A stretch of DNA of 64,000 bases from an uncultured Azospirillum sp. GTDB taxonomy: Bacteria; Pseudomonadota; Alphaproteobacteria; RF32; CAG-239. Under the pieces are notes generated by a model. The model had not been told where the DNA came from. It saw nothing but the letters and a program-made list of their open reading frames with translations, and did no database searches. The stretch spans positions 53,315 to 117,314 of the forward strand of contig CABUBU010000001.1 in NCBI GenBank assembly GCA_902489795.1, read 5' to 3'. Below are positions 36,589-45,167 of the stretch, one piece after another (within the stretch, counting starts at the first letter, position 1; every line of letters begins with the position of its first letter). A program made the position numbers and the translations under genes.

Positions 36589-38357
36589 TGGTAAAACTGA
36601 AAATCGACAACTACGAGGTTGAAGCTACCGCCGGCACTTCCATTCTGGAAGCCGCCCGTAGCGTCCACATCGAAATCCCCACCCTGTGCAAGCATCCCGA
36701 CGTTGACGCCACCGCCGGCTGCGGCATCTGCATCGTCAAAGTCAACGGACGCATCATGCGCTCCTGTTCAACGCCGATTGCCGAAGGGATGGAAGTCATC
36801 ACCTCCGACGCCGAACTGGTTGACGTCCGCCGCACGGTCTTAAAACTGATTTTGAGCAACCACCCCAACGCCTGCCTGACCTGCATCCGTTCCGGACATT
36901 GCGAACTGCAGGACCTGACCAACACCTTCGGCATCAAGGACGCAACCCTGCCCAACCTGACCAAACGCTGGCCGATTGACGATTCGACCAAAGCGCTGGT
37001 GCTCGATTCGAGCAAATGCATCCTCTGCGGCCGCTGCGTCGAAGTCTGCCAGAATCAGCAGAACGTCTGGGCGCTGGGTTACTTAAACCGCGGCCTGGCC
37101 ACCCGGATCACCGCCGCCAACGGCATCAACCTGGCCGACAGCCCCTGCATCAAATGCGGCCAGTGTTCGGCTCACTGCCCGACCGGCGCCATCGTCGAAT
37201 ATGACGAAACGCAAAAAGTCTGGGACATGCTAAACGACAAGGACATCTATACCATCGTCCAGATCGCGCCGGCGGTGCGCGTCGCCATCGGCGAGGAATT
37301 CGGCTTCGATTTCGGCGAAAACCTGACCGGCAAAACCTATGCCGCGCTGCGCCGGATGGGTTTCAAACGCATTTTTGACACCAACTTCGGCGCCGATCTG
37401 ACAATCATCGAAGAGGCAAACGAATTTGTCCGCCGCTTTACCAAAGAGCCGGAAAGCCTGCCGATGTTCACCAGCTGCTGCCCGGCCTGGGTCGACCTGC
37501 TGGAAAAATATCATCAGGACATGATCAGCCACTTCTCCACCTGCAAATCGCCGCAATCAATGGTCGGCGCGCTGGCCAAAACCTATTACGCCGACAAGAT
37601 GGGGCTCGATCCGGCCAAAATCCGCATCATCTCAATCATGCCCTGCACTGCCAAAAAATGGGAAATTGTCCGCAGCGAAGACATGAGTTCTTCAGGTTTT
37701 CAGGACGTCGACGTTTCTCTCACCACCCGCGAACTGGCGCGGATGATCAAACAGGCGGGCATCGACTTTCGCAGCCTGCCGGATGAGGCTGCCGACAATC
37801 CGCTGGGCGAATATTCCGGCGCCGGCACCATTTTCGGCGCCACCGGCGGCGTAATGACCGCGGCTTTGAGAACCGCCTATTTTTACATTACCGGAGATGA
37901 GCTGGGCGAACTCAATTTCCGGGCCATCGAAGGTCTTGACGGCATCAAGGAAGCGGAAGTGGAAATTGCCGGCAAAACGATTCGCATTGCCGTTGCCCAC
38001 GGCACCGGCAATGTCGAAAAAGTGCTGGAACGGATTTGCGCGGCCAAAGCGGCGGGTGAGGAAATTCCCTACCACTTTGTCGAAGTCATGGCCTGCCGCG
38101 GCGGCTGCATCGCCGGCGGCGGACAACCGCGGGTAATGCTTCCCGGACAACCGAAACCGCGGGGCATAACCGACGACATCCGCCGCAAACGCGCCAAAGG
38201 CCTGTTTGACGAAGACCTGAGAGCAACAAACCGCCTGTCACACCACAATCAGTCGATCAAAACCCTCTACAAGGAATATATCGGCGCCCCGAACGGCGAA
38301 AAGGCGCACCAGCTGCTGCATACCCACTACCGCCCCCGCGCGGCTTACAAAAGGTAG
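36588..38357 (+). CDS. hydA: [FeFe]-hydrogenase catalytic subunit
   Basis: 589 residues from ATG 36588. Reversibly reduces protons to H2. Domains in order: [2Fe-2S] (Cys34, 45, 48, 60), His-Cys3 [4Fe-4S] (His92, Cys96, 99, 105), two [4Fe-4S] ferredoxin clusters (Cys144/147/150/154 and 187/190/193/197), then the H-cluster domain with L1 TSCCPAW (295-301), L2 MPCTAKKWE (351-359) and L3 MACRGGCIAGGGQP (501-514), and a small-subunit tail. All ligands intact. With HydB and HydC this is the trimeric, probably bifurcating type. The maturases HydE, HydF and HydG are not in the window. Confidence 0.95.
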   Translation: MVKLKIDNYEVEATAGTSILEAARSVHIEIPTLCKHPDVDATAGCGICIVKVNGRIMRSCSTPIAEGMEVITSDAELVDVRRTVLKLILSNHPNACLTCIRSGHCELQDLTNTFGIKDATLPNLTKRWPIDDSTKALVLDSSKCILCGRCVEVCQNQQNVWALGYLNRGLATRITAANGINLADSPCIKCGQCSAHCPTGAIVEYDETQKVWDMLNDKDIYTIVQIAPAVRVAIGEEFGFDFGENLTGKTYAALRRMGFKRIFDTNFGADLTIIEEANEFVRRFTKEPESLPMFTSCCPAWVDLLEKYHQDMISHFSTCKSPQSMVGALAKTYYADKMGLDPAKIRIISIMPCTAKKWEIVRSEDMSSSGFQDVDVSLTTRELARMIKQAGIDFRSLPDEAADNPLGEYSGAGTIFGATGGVMTAALRTAYFYITGDELGELNFRAIEGLDGIKEAEVEIAGKTIRIAVAHGTGNVEKVLERICAAKAAGEEIPYHFVEVMACRGGCIAGGGQPRVMLPGQPKPRGITDDIRRKRAKGLFDEDLRATNRLSHHNQSIKTLYKEYIGAPNGEKAHQLLHTHYRPRAAYKR

Positions 38358-38396
38358 AAGGAAAACCCAGAACAGCTTTTGGCTCTTCGCAAAACT

Positions 38397-38427
38397 AAAA
38401 AACTCCTGATCAAGTCAGGAGTTTTTT
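38397..38427 (+). terminator. terminator of hydCBA
   Basis: AAAAAACTCCTGA / TCAGGAGTTTTTT hairpin 40 bases after hydA. Confidence 0.85.
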
Positions 38428-38467
38428 GTATTCATATAAGATATTCGCAACAAGGAAAGAAACAGAC

Positions 38468-38613
38468 AACTCCGGTAAACCGGGGGTTCTATATCTATAT
38501 TAGCTGCCAACCTAACTGTTTGCCTACGCTCGTTGGCGTGGAGCGGTGTCTGACGACACCTTAACGTTCAACCCCAGTTAAAATGGGGGTTGTCTGTAAA
38601 GCATCAATACACC
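38468..38613 (+). mobile_element. small non-coding element with IS200/IS605-like ends (copy 2)
   Basis: About 145 bp in the same orientation as copy 1: opening hairpin CTCCGGTAAACCGGGGG, TATATTAGCTGCCAACC, inner hairpin GGTGTCTGACGACACC, and the closing CAACCCCAGTTAAAATGGGGGTTG and TCTGTAAAGCATCAATACA. Conserved structure with compensating changes in the stems relative to copy 1. No open frame. It sits just after the hyd terminator. The rest of the gap to 38847 is AT-rich with nothing recognisable. Confidence 0.65.
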
Positions 38614-38847
38614 CCGGATTACTGCGAGATTTTTATATATTTTTTAAATTATTTATCTGCTGCTCATTTTAATACCCACTATTTATTATCAGCAATACAC
38701 CATTTTTTGTTACCTTTCCCTTTACAATAAACATTATTTCCGTATATCAACATAAATCTTCATATTGAATGTTCCCCATTATTTTACACCGCCAAAGAAT
38801 TTCCCGGCCAATATAAAATCACAAGTCGCATACCTGATTTTTCTCCC

Positions 38848-38879
38848 AAAAAAAACTCCGGTTAAACCGGAGTTTTTTT
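38848..38879. terminator. bidirectional terminator before the lipoprotein gene's 3' end
   Basis: AAAAAAACTCCGGTT / CCGGAGTTTTTTT hairpin; serves the minus-strand gene 38925-40145. Confidence 0.8.
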
Positions 38880-38924
38880 ACAAGAGCAGATTCTTTGAAG
38901 AATCAGCCACCTTCCCCAAAAGTA

Positions 38925-40145
38925 CTAATGAACAAAAGTAAGCCAACCGCTGTACATACCTTCAACGGTCAACTCATCTATTTTCATTTCGACTTTCAGT
39001 TCCAGATAATAATGGTACTCGTTTCCGTTGTTCTCAATGAAATCCCAGTCCATACTTGTAATTTGAACCTGTCTGTTCTCCATTGAACAACCGGCCATTT
39101 CCTCTATTAAAACTCCGTTATCGAACACAGCCGAATAACGAACAAAGGGAATCCTCAATTCAAAATCGCCAAAATTCAGTATACAATCTTCAAGAATTCT
39201 TTCTTTTCTTATATACTTTGTATCGCTATCTTCAAAATAACGATCTTTTTCAACTATTTGAATTTCCTGAAGTGACACATCATCAACGGTTCCATTCACC
39301 TTGATTGCTTTCGCTTCGGCAGCTTCACTGTAAACCTGCAGCGGTGTAGAAAAAACTTCTTCCCGAGTTACACCGTCAGAGTAATCTGAAGAAACTTTTA
39401 TTGAAGAGATATAAGTATTCTCATTACTTGAAAAATCAACAAACTTATCAAGCACTTTACTACGCAGGATGAAAGGATCGTTACCTTCTCCCATTTCTCT
39501 CTTCAACATTATATTCGCATGCAGTTCATATGTTTCTCCGCCAAAGTCAACGGAAATTGAATGATGATAAACTCTTCTGGCATAAGTATATCTGCCGTCC
39601 GAATAAGAATCAATCACTTCAAACTGACCACCATTATCTTTTATGTTGCTGTAATACAGATATGGCATTACCTGACGCGTAACTTTATCGTCATAAACGG
39701 CGACTTCGTAGTTCAGACGATACTCAAATGAGAACTCATTGAATTTTACCGTATAAACAGCCGCAGAATCAGTAACGGTAACAAAACCGTCCACTCTTTC
39801 GTTACCTGCTTCATTTGTCAAGGACGTTTGATAATCCTCAAAGTTCCAAATTCCCACAACACAAGTGTCAGCCACATCTTTCAGCTCACCATTAAGAGTA
39901 ACCGATACTTTGTTCTCGAATGCGGCGCGGGTCTGTCCCTTCACCATAATCCAAGATTCGTAGCTCAGTTTGGTTCCCTGTTCCGTCGTTTCCGATTTGA
40001 TATTTTCACTCAAACCTTCATCCAGAACTTCACTTTCAATCACTTCCGGCAATTCGGGCTCATCCTTTTCGCAGGAAGCAAAAAATACCATACTTGCAAA
40101 TACGACAACTGTTGCCATAAATTGCATAAACTTGTTTGTCTTCAT
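38925..40145 (-). CDS. Bacteroidetes-like surface lipoprotein
   Basis: 406 residues from ATG 40145. Signal sequence with lipobox MVFFASC, and the mature N-terminus is CEKDEPELPE: an acidic +1 to +5 stretch right after the Cys, the pattern of the Bacteroidetes lipoprotein export signal. The remainder is beta-rich, acidic and Tyr/Asn-rich without known catalytic motifs, as in many Bacteroides cell-surface proteins. There is no Shine-Dalgarno sequence, also a Bacteroidetes habit, but a sigma70-like promoter is present (40216-40244). The base composition is visibly more AT-rich than that of the core genes. A recent transfer from a gut Bacteroidetes is inferred. Confidence 0.7.
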   Translation of the reverse strand: MKTNKFMQFMATVVVFASMVFFASCEKDEPELPEVIESEVLDEGLSENIKSETTEQGTKLSYESWIMVKGQTRAAFENKVSVTLNGELKDVADTCVVGIWNFEDYQTSLTNEAGNERVDGFVTVTDSAAVYTVKFNEFSFEYRLNYEVAVYDDKVTRQVMPYLYYSNIKDNGGQFEVIDSYSDGRYTYARRVYHHSISVDFGGETYELHANIMLKREMGEGNDPFILRSKVLDKFVDFSSNENTYISSIKVSSDYSDGVTREEVFSTPLQVYSEAAEAKAIKVNGTVDDVSLQEIQIVEKDRYFEDSDTKYIRKERILEDCILNFGDFELRIPFVRYSAVFDNGVLIEEMAGCSMENRQVQITSMDWDFIENNGNEYHYYLELKVEMKIDELTVEGMYSGWLTFVH

Positions 40146-40215
40146 AATCAAAAAGTTTTAAAAGTTGAACAAATATTTCGTCGTTTTATTTATTTTCAAT
40201 TTGAAAATCTACAAC

Positions 40216-40244
40216 TTTATAAGCAAACAGTCCAGCTTTAACAA
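40216..40244 (-). promoter_or_regulatory. sigma70-type promoter of the lipoprotein gene
   Basis: On the minus strand TTGTTA, 17-base spacer, TATAAA; about 70 bases before the ATG. Confidence 0.5.
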
Positions 40245-40443
40245 AGCTCCGTTATTCTTTCTAAAAATATCTTAAATAGTTGTAGATAATAATTTCTGTT
40301 AAAAAGGTTCCGTTTTACGTCCGGTAGACATTATAGTTTTTTGAGCTTTATTATAATGAGTTTTTGTCAAAATAATTTTTCCGGGAAATCCGGGGAGAAA
40401 AATCAATCCGTTCTCTCCCCGAATTCGGTTCGATTATCTCGGT

Positions 40444-42675
40444 TTAGTTTCCGCAATCCGAAAAGTCTCGATATACATCCGGATGCCCGACGACATAGAC
40501 ACGCCCCTGATTCCAATCTACGTCCTGCGCAAGCTTATCACATTTCCCGCAGCGGCTCCTGATACCTCTCGAAATATAACGTATATGATGCTCAAGGGTT
40601 TGTTTCTTATCCTTATTGATCGTTGAAAACCACCAATAACCATCCGTATACGATTTAGATTCATTATACAAACTGCAGCTTCCGGTACAAAGCGTCGTAT
40701 GCTTACGATGGTCATTACACAACATTTGCGTCAACCCTTTGCACCATTTCCAATATCCATTGCTGCTGTATTTGATTTTGGCATAGTTGCCGGAACCGTA
40801 ATCGGTCGAATAGATCGTGCTTTCCGGAGTAGTACCGACAACATAATTCGTCTTGCCGTTATACATATTCCAAATCAAATTTCCGCTAATTCTGACTTCC
40901 ATACCCGGAGCAGCCATACCATAATTAGGATAATTGGAACCGTCATATTTTGCCTTACCATCATAACCAGAGCCTTCATAACCAATACGAACATTGGTAT
41001 AAACATTGGCAGGTGTCGCATCGCTGGGACCAACGAAAGTCAGATATCCGTTTACCTTGCGTTCATAGTAATGCTTCGTTCCGGTAGTAGCCCAAGAAGG
41101 ATAAACATAAACCGTTCCGCCGTTGAAAACATTTCCGGCCTTAAAAGTGAACTTTCCTCCTTCTCCTCCCCAGGCTTCTGTTTCAATATACATACTTCCA
41201 ATGTCAAAATTATAACCGGTAGCTTCAATTCCGTCTTTAAATTCAGAACTGTACATTCCGAATTCCGGTTCAGAGTTAGGCATATTGTCAACTTGCTTCA
41301 AAGTAAGCTTTCTCCTAAAGCTCGCTTTTCCTTCAACATCTGTATTATACAAAGTCAAAGCCCCGACTTCTCTGTCCGTACCGGAAAAATAAAGTTCCGA
41401 CCCGTAAACAGTCAAATCCAAAGAACTTGAAAAATAATTAGAAATATATAACGTAGGAACAACCGTTTTTTCCGGTTCATAGGTACCGCAGGCTTCTTGT
41501 ACCATCTTATGATCAGACGTATACCCGGTAGTTCCGAAATAAGCTCCCGAATAAATTGTTTTTGCCTTTGTACCCCCAAGCCCTGAAGAATACGAATCTG
41601 CGGCAGTTACATTTTTCGCCAACACACCCTTGGTCGCTTTGGTATTTTCTATTTCCGCACCTACTGCATAGGTCTGCTGGGCTTCCGGAAGTTTGGCTAT
41701 TTCAGCATCTGTCAACTTAGCATAACCAACCAGCTTGCTACCGTTAAATACGCCATAATCCGTATTCGGATGCTTCATAAAGAACAGCTTGACTGCATTT
41801 TCGCAGGAAATACGTTCACATGCCGAGCCGTCTTTGTTCGGCTGCCAGCCTTGTTTACATTGCGTTATCTTAAAACGTCCTTTCCGCGGACAATCGCAGG
41901 TCGTCCACTTGGTCGCAAGCTGATCGTTCGGACGGCCGCCGCGTTCGCCTTCCGCTGGGAACGCCGCGCACGAACAACATTCCTGGAAGAAGTAGACGCC
42001 ACCCTGTACGCAGGCCTTGCCTTTACCACCGAACTCGCAATCAACCGATTCCCATTTGTACGGAGGATTGCTGCATTTGCAAGAATCCCAGTACTGGTTG
42101 CCCATGCTGTCCTGACACGGATCTCCGTTGACGTCCGCATTCGCCGTCGTCTGACAGTCGTCTTTCGAATACGGATACAAACCGCGCTCGCACAGACACG
42201 CCGAGTAATACAACGTCTTGACGGTCGAACTCGAACCCGCGTCTATCTGCGTACAGGCCGTACCGCCGGGGTTGCTGAACTTAAACTTTGTATGACAGGC
42301 TTCTTCCGTATAAGGATATTTTTCCGGATCACACTGACATTTGAACTTGCTGCCGCATTTGTCTACCGTTACATGCGGATAAACGCAGGAGTCGTAAACA
42401 TATTCGTTGCCGCAGCACATGACGTAATTGTTGTTATACGGACAATAGCCGGTAACGTGGCGCGATGGATCGGCATCGCATGCGCTTTTCAGAATATACC
42501 CTTCATCCGTACACACCCTGCCGTCTTCGCCCGGATCCTTATAATCTTCAAAACTGCCGCCGCCGGTACAGTTTTCCTCACCGACAAAGCAGACTTTGGC
42601 CGAAGCCTGAGTACAAAAAAGCGCACCGCAAAAGAATGCAGCGAGCACAAGTATCCATGAATTGCGTGTTTTCAT
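40444..42675 (-). CDS. large secreted cysteine-rich protein
   Basis: 743 residues. Signal peptide about 1-26 (ending TQASA). Residues about 28-290 form a Cys-rich region of irregular repeats of about 40 residues built on Y-x-Y-(T/S)-x-x-x-C and (C)xCxxG (for example YPYTEEACHT, then YPYSKDDCQT; CLCERGLYPY, CKCSNPPYKW), ending CKQGWQPNKDGSACERISC. A central segment (about 295-450) and a Gly/Tyr/Asn-rich beta region (about 450-650) follow, then a second Cys cluster (CKGLTQMLCND, CTGSCSLYN, RCGKCDKL). Probably disulfide-bonded and surface-exposed or secreted. AAGGGGAAGAG precedes the ATG. Family unrecognised. Confidence 0.75.
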   Translation of the reverse strand: MKTRNSWILVLAAFFCGALFCTQASAKVCFVGEENCTGGGSFEDYKDPGEDGRVCTDEGYILKSACDADPSRHVTGYCPYNNNYVMCCGNEYVYDSCVYPHVTVDKCGSKFKCQCDPEKYPYTEEACHTKFKFSNPGGTACTQIDAGSSSTVKTLYYSACLCERGLYPYSKDDCQTTANADVNGDPCQDSMGNQYWDSCKCSNPPYKWESVDCEFGGKGKACVQGGVYFFQECCSCAAFPAEGERGGRPNDQLATKWTTCDCPRKGRFKITQCKQGWQPNKDGSACERISCENAVKLFFMKHPNTDYGVFNGSKLVGYAKLTDAEIAKLPEAQQTYAVGAEIENTKATKGVLAKNVTAADSYSSGLGGTKAKTIYSGAYFGTTGYTSDHKMVQEACGTYEPEKTVVPTLYISNYFSSSLDLTVYGSELYFSGTDREVGALTLYNTDVEGKASFRRKLTLKQVDNMPNSEPEFGMYSSEFKDGIEATGYNFDIGSMYIETEAWGGEGGKFTFKAGNVFNGGTVYVYPSWATTGTKHYYERKVNGYLTFVGPSDATPANVYTNVRIGYEGSGYDGKAKYDGSNYPNYGMAAPGMEVRISGNLIWNMYNGKTNYVVGTTPESTIYSTDYGSGNYAKIKYSSNGYWKWCKGLTQMLCNDHRKHTTLCTGSCSLYNESKSYTDGYWWFSTINKDKKQTLEHHIRYISRGIRSRCGKCDKLAQDVDWNQGRVYVVGHPDVYRDFSDCGN

Positions 42676-42849
42676 AGCTCTTCCCCTTAAAAAGCTGTTT
42701 ACACTTATGTCAAGTATAAATAATAAAACCCTAAGCTCTCCGCCCCTTTCGCGGTGCTCATCATCAGATAACCCCCTGATGACTTTTTAAAGCTTAACAC
42801 ATCGTTTTTTATTATGCAAGTATTTTTGTCCGAATTATTTTAAACGGAT

Positions 42850-43548
42850 TTACCCGAATTTTTTATAAAACTCTTTTCTCTGCCGGCGGCTCATCGCCCA
42901 CAAACTGCCGCGGCCGCAGACCGGCTGCACCGGCGACATCGTTTCAAAGGCAAAATCGCGGCTGAAAAAAAGCGAAGTGCATTTGGCGTAACAGTTCATT
43001 GGACAGAAACCGTAAAAATCGACCTGTAACAGACCGGCCGCCTTCAGCCCGGCAATCGCCCGCGCATAGTCCCGGCTGGTGTTGACGCGGTCGCTGTCGT
43101 CCAAAATAATCATACCGCCCGGCGCCAGCGCTTTAACCGCAGCCGCCGCGCATTCGGCGCGCCGCTTGCCGTCGACGGCTATCAGGTCATAACAACAGCC
43201 ATCTTCAAAAATCGCGTTTTCATACTCTTCGCCTTCCGGGCGCAGGCGAATTTCCAGATTCGGCCGGTTAAACATCTTCTCCCATTTGGCAAACCATTCC
43301 CGGTTGTCTTCAACGCCGGTGACCGAACCGGCGCGCCCGGCCCAAAACAGGCCGGAATTGCCGCAGCCGTATTCGAAAACCCGTTTGCCGCGGTAATCGA
43401 ACTGTGCCAGATATTCGGTTGCCGGATAGGTATACCACGGCAGCGGCCGCCCTTCTTCGTCCTCGCATATTCTCTCGTCAATACTGCGTTCGATACCGAA
43501 TTTCCGCCGCCAGATATTGATAAATTCGGCAAACCTTGCGCTGGTCAT
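42850..43548 (-). CDS. class I SAM-dependent methyltransferase-like protein
   Basis: 232 residues. Rossmann-type motif I VFEYGCGNSGLFWAG (about 54-68), acidic end of strand 2 VTGVEDNREW and a motif YDLIAVDGKRRAECA with LAPGGMIILDDSDR. Substrate unknown. It begins 3 bases after the holA stop and appears to be the last gene of the leuS-lptE-holA operon. It could act on a sugar or small molecule; there is no RNA-binding domain. Confidence 0.72.
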   Translation of the reverse strand: MTSARFAEFINIWRRKFGIERSIDERICEDEEGRPLPWYTYPATEYLAQFDYRGKRVFEYGCGNSGLFWAGRAGSVTGVEDNREWFAKWEKMFNRPNLEIRLRPEGEEYENAIFEDGCCYDLIAVDGKRRAECAAAAVKALAPGGMIILDDSDRVNTSRDYARAIAGLKAAGLLQVDFYGFCPMNCYAKCTSLFFSRDFAFETMSPVQPVCGRGSLWAMSRRQRKEFYKKFG

Positions 43549-43551
43549 GCC

Positions 43552-44571
43552 CTAACCCTGTCGCTTGGCCGCGGCAGCCAGCCGCAGCAACAGCATGCTG
43601 ACAACCTCCGCCGCCGGCATATTGGTCGTCTTACAGTCTTTTTCCGCGGCATACAGCATTTCCAGCGCCCGCAGCAGTTTGTCGCGGCTCCAGTATGACA
43701 ACTGCTGTTTGAAGGCATCCGTGCGGTAAAAAATGATCCGCGGCATCAGCCGCTGCATTGCCCGGTCGACGCTTTCGCCGTTCTCGATTCCCGCCCGGCA
43801 GACCAGCAGTTTCATCAGATGATACGTCAGTCCCCGCACCACCGCCGCCGGTTCGTTGCCTTCGTTGACATAGCGGGTATAAAAGGACAGCGCCTTCACC
43901 TTGTCGCCGCCGAGCACCGCATAATAAATGTCATCCAGACCGGCATCGGAAGCGTCGCTGATGATTTTGCCGACGATTTCCGAAGTCACGTTTTTGGCCG
44001 TTCCCATATAAGTGGCCAGCTTTTCCAGTTCGTTCAGATTGACCATCCGGTCGCCGGACAACCGGGAACAAAGCAGCTGTACCGCCGCCGGTTCAAAAGT
44101 CATTCCCATGCTTTTTAAAACCGAACAAATGTCTTCGTTTTTGTCCTCGTAGCAGGCGACGGCCGCCATGTCTTCACTGTCTTCCGCCAGTTTGACCAGC
44201 GAAGACTTTTTGTTCAGGCTGCCGGCACCGGACAGAATCAGCAAATTGCCGGTATTCGGACTTTCGTCCAGCATTTTGCGGATCGCTTTAGTCAGGTCGT
44301 TGCCGGCGTCGTTGACGATAACGACCCGGCGGCCGCCGGTCAGCGACTGACCGTTAAATTCGCCATACAGCGCACCTATATCGGCGGCCAGATCGCCGCC
44401 GGCAAGCTCCGCCGCACGGAACGGGTCGTTCAGATCGGGACAAACCGCAGCCGCCAGCCGTTTTACGGTATCGCGCCGCAAACCGTCGTTGCTGCCGTAA
44501 ACCAGCACCGCCCTGATCTTCTCGTCCGGTTTTTTGACAAAGCCGTCAACCTGCACCGACTTAAAAATCAT
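43552..44571 (-). CDS. holA: DNA polymerase III delta subunit
   Basis: 339 residues. Clamp-loader subunit that opens the beta sliding clamp. N-terminal domain with VLVYGSNDGLRRDTVKRL and the Walker-like region; middle AAA+ lid; C-terminal collar domain (LGGDKVKALSFYTRYVNEG, AVVRGLTYHLMKLL). It overlaps the end of lptE by 11 bases, the lptE-holA order widely conserved in proteobacteria. Confidence 0.9.
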   Translation of the reverse strand: MIFKSVQVDGFVKKPDEKIRAVLVYGSNDGLRRDTVKRLAAAVCPDLNDPFRAAELAGGDLAADIGALYGEFNGQSLTGGRRVVIVNDAGNDLTKAIRKMLDESPNTGNLLILSGAGSLNKKSSLVKLAEDSEDMAAVACYEDKNEDICSVLKSMGMTFEPAAVQLLCSRLSGDRMVNLNELEKLATYMGTAKNVTSEIVGKIISDASDAGLDDIYYAVLGGDKVKALSFYTRYVNEGNEPAAVVRGLTYHLMKLLVCRAGIENGESVDRAMQRLMPRIIFYRTDAFKQQLSYWSRDKLLRALEMLYAAEKDCKTTNMPAAEVVSMLLLRLAAAAKRQG

Positions 44572-45115
44572 TCGGATTTCCCCGGTTGGTGATCACGCTG
44601 TGGAAATAGGCGCCGAGTCGCAGGGCTATGTCGTTGGCAATGATTTTGGCCGCGTCTTCGTCGCCTTTCTTCTGCGCCATGGTGGTCGAATACGGGTTGG
44701 CCAGAATATCGTAACTGACATAGGCGATGCTGTCGCCTTTCAACACCTGTTCGGTGCCTTCCGTCATATAATAGCCGACTTTGTAACGAACCATTTTGCG
44801 AGTTGCGGTAATGTCCGAACGCAGCGCCTGGTCGGAAACGCGTTTTTCGGTCAGATGAACGAACAAACGGTATTTAGGGCTTTTCGGCGTTCCTTTCGGC
44901 GTCAGCAGATCAATCAGTTCATTGCGCATGATCTGCCCGAAGCGCTGAGAAATCGGCTCAATGCTGATCTGCGCCATTTCCTGGCTGATCGAGGTGTCAA
45001 AATCGCCGCCGTAATACCACATGTTGTCATGCTTTTTTTCCACGTAAAGCGGTTCAAACCCGCAGCCGCACAAAGCCAGAACCAGCAACAGCACATATTT
45101 TTTCCGAAACAGCAA
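44561..45115 (-). CDS. lptE: LPS-assembly lipoprotein LptE
   Basis: 184 residues from a TTG at 45115, chosen because AAAGGA lies 8 bases upstream and a lipoprotein signal follows at once (LFRKKYVLLLVLALCGC, lipobox LCGC). Outer-membrane lipoprotein that plugs the LptD barrel. Mature start CGFEPLY is the alphaproteobacterial LptE hallmark. The remainder is a two-layer alpha/beta fold (ISQEMAQISIEPISQRFGQIMRN in part). It lies between leuS and holA, the usual order, and overlaps holA. Confidence 0.88.
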   Translation of the reverse strand: MLFRKKYVLLLVLALCGCGFEPLYVEKKHDNMWYYGGDFDTSISQEMAQISIEPISQRFGQIMRNELIDLLTPKGTPKSPKYRLFVHLTEKRVSDQALRSDITATRKMVRYKVGYYMTEGTEQVLKGDSIAYVSYDILANPYSTTMAQKKGDEDAAKIIANDIALRLGAYFHSVITNRGNPNDF

Positions 45116-45167
45116 AACCTTGTCCTTTCGTTGCAAAAGAGGGGAACCGGCGTTCCCCTTCCGTTGA

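Noticed and set aside
42759..42800. Hairpin TCATCAG / CTGATGA upstream of the Cys-rich gene as a riboswitch
   Set aside because: A short stem with an eight-base loop and no conserved aptamer features; left as unexplained leader sequence.
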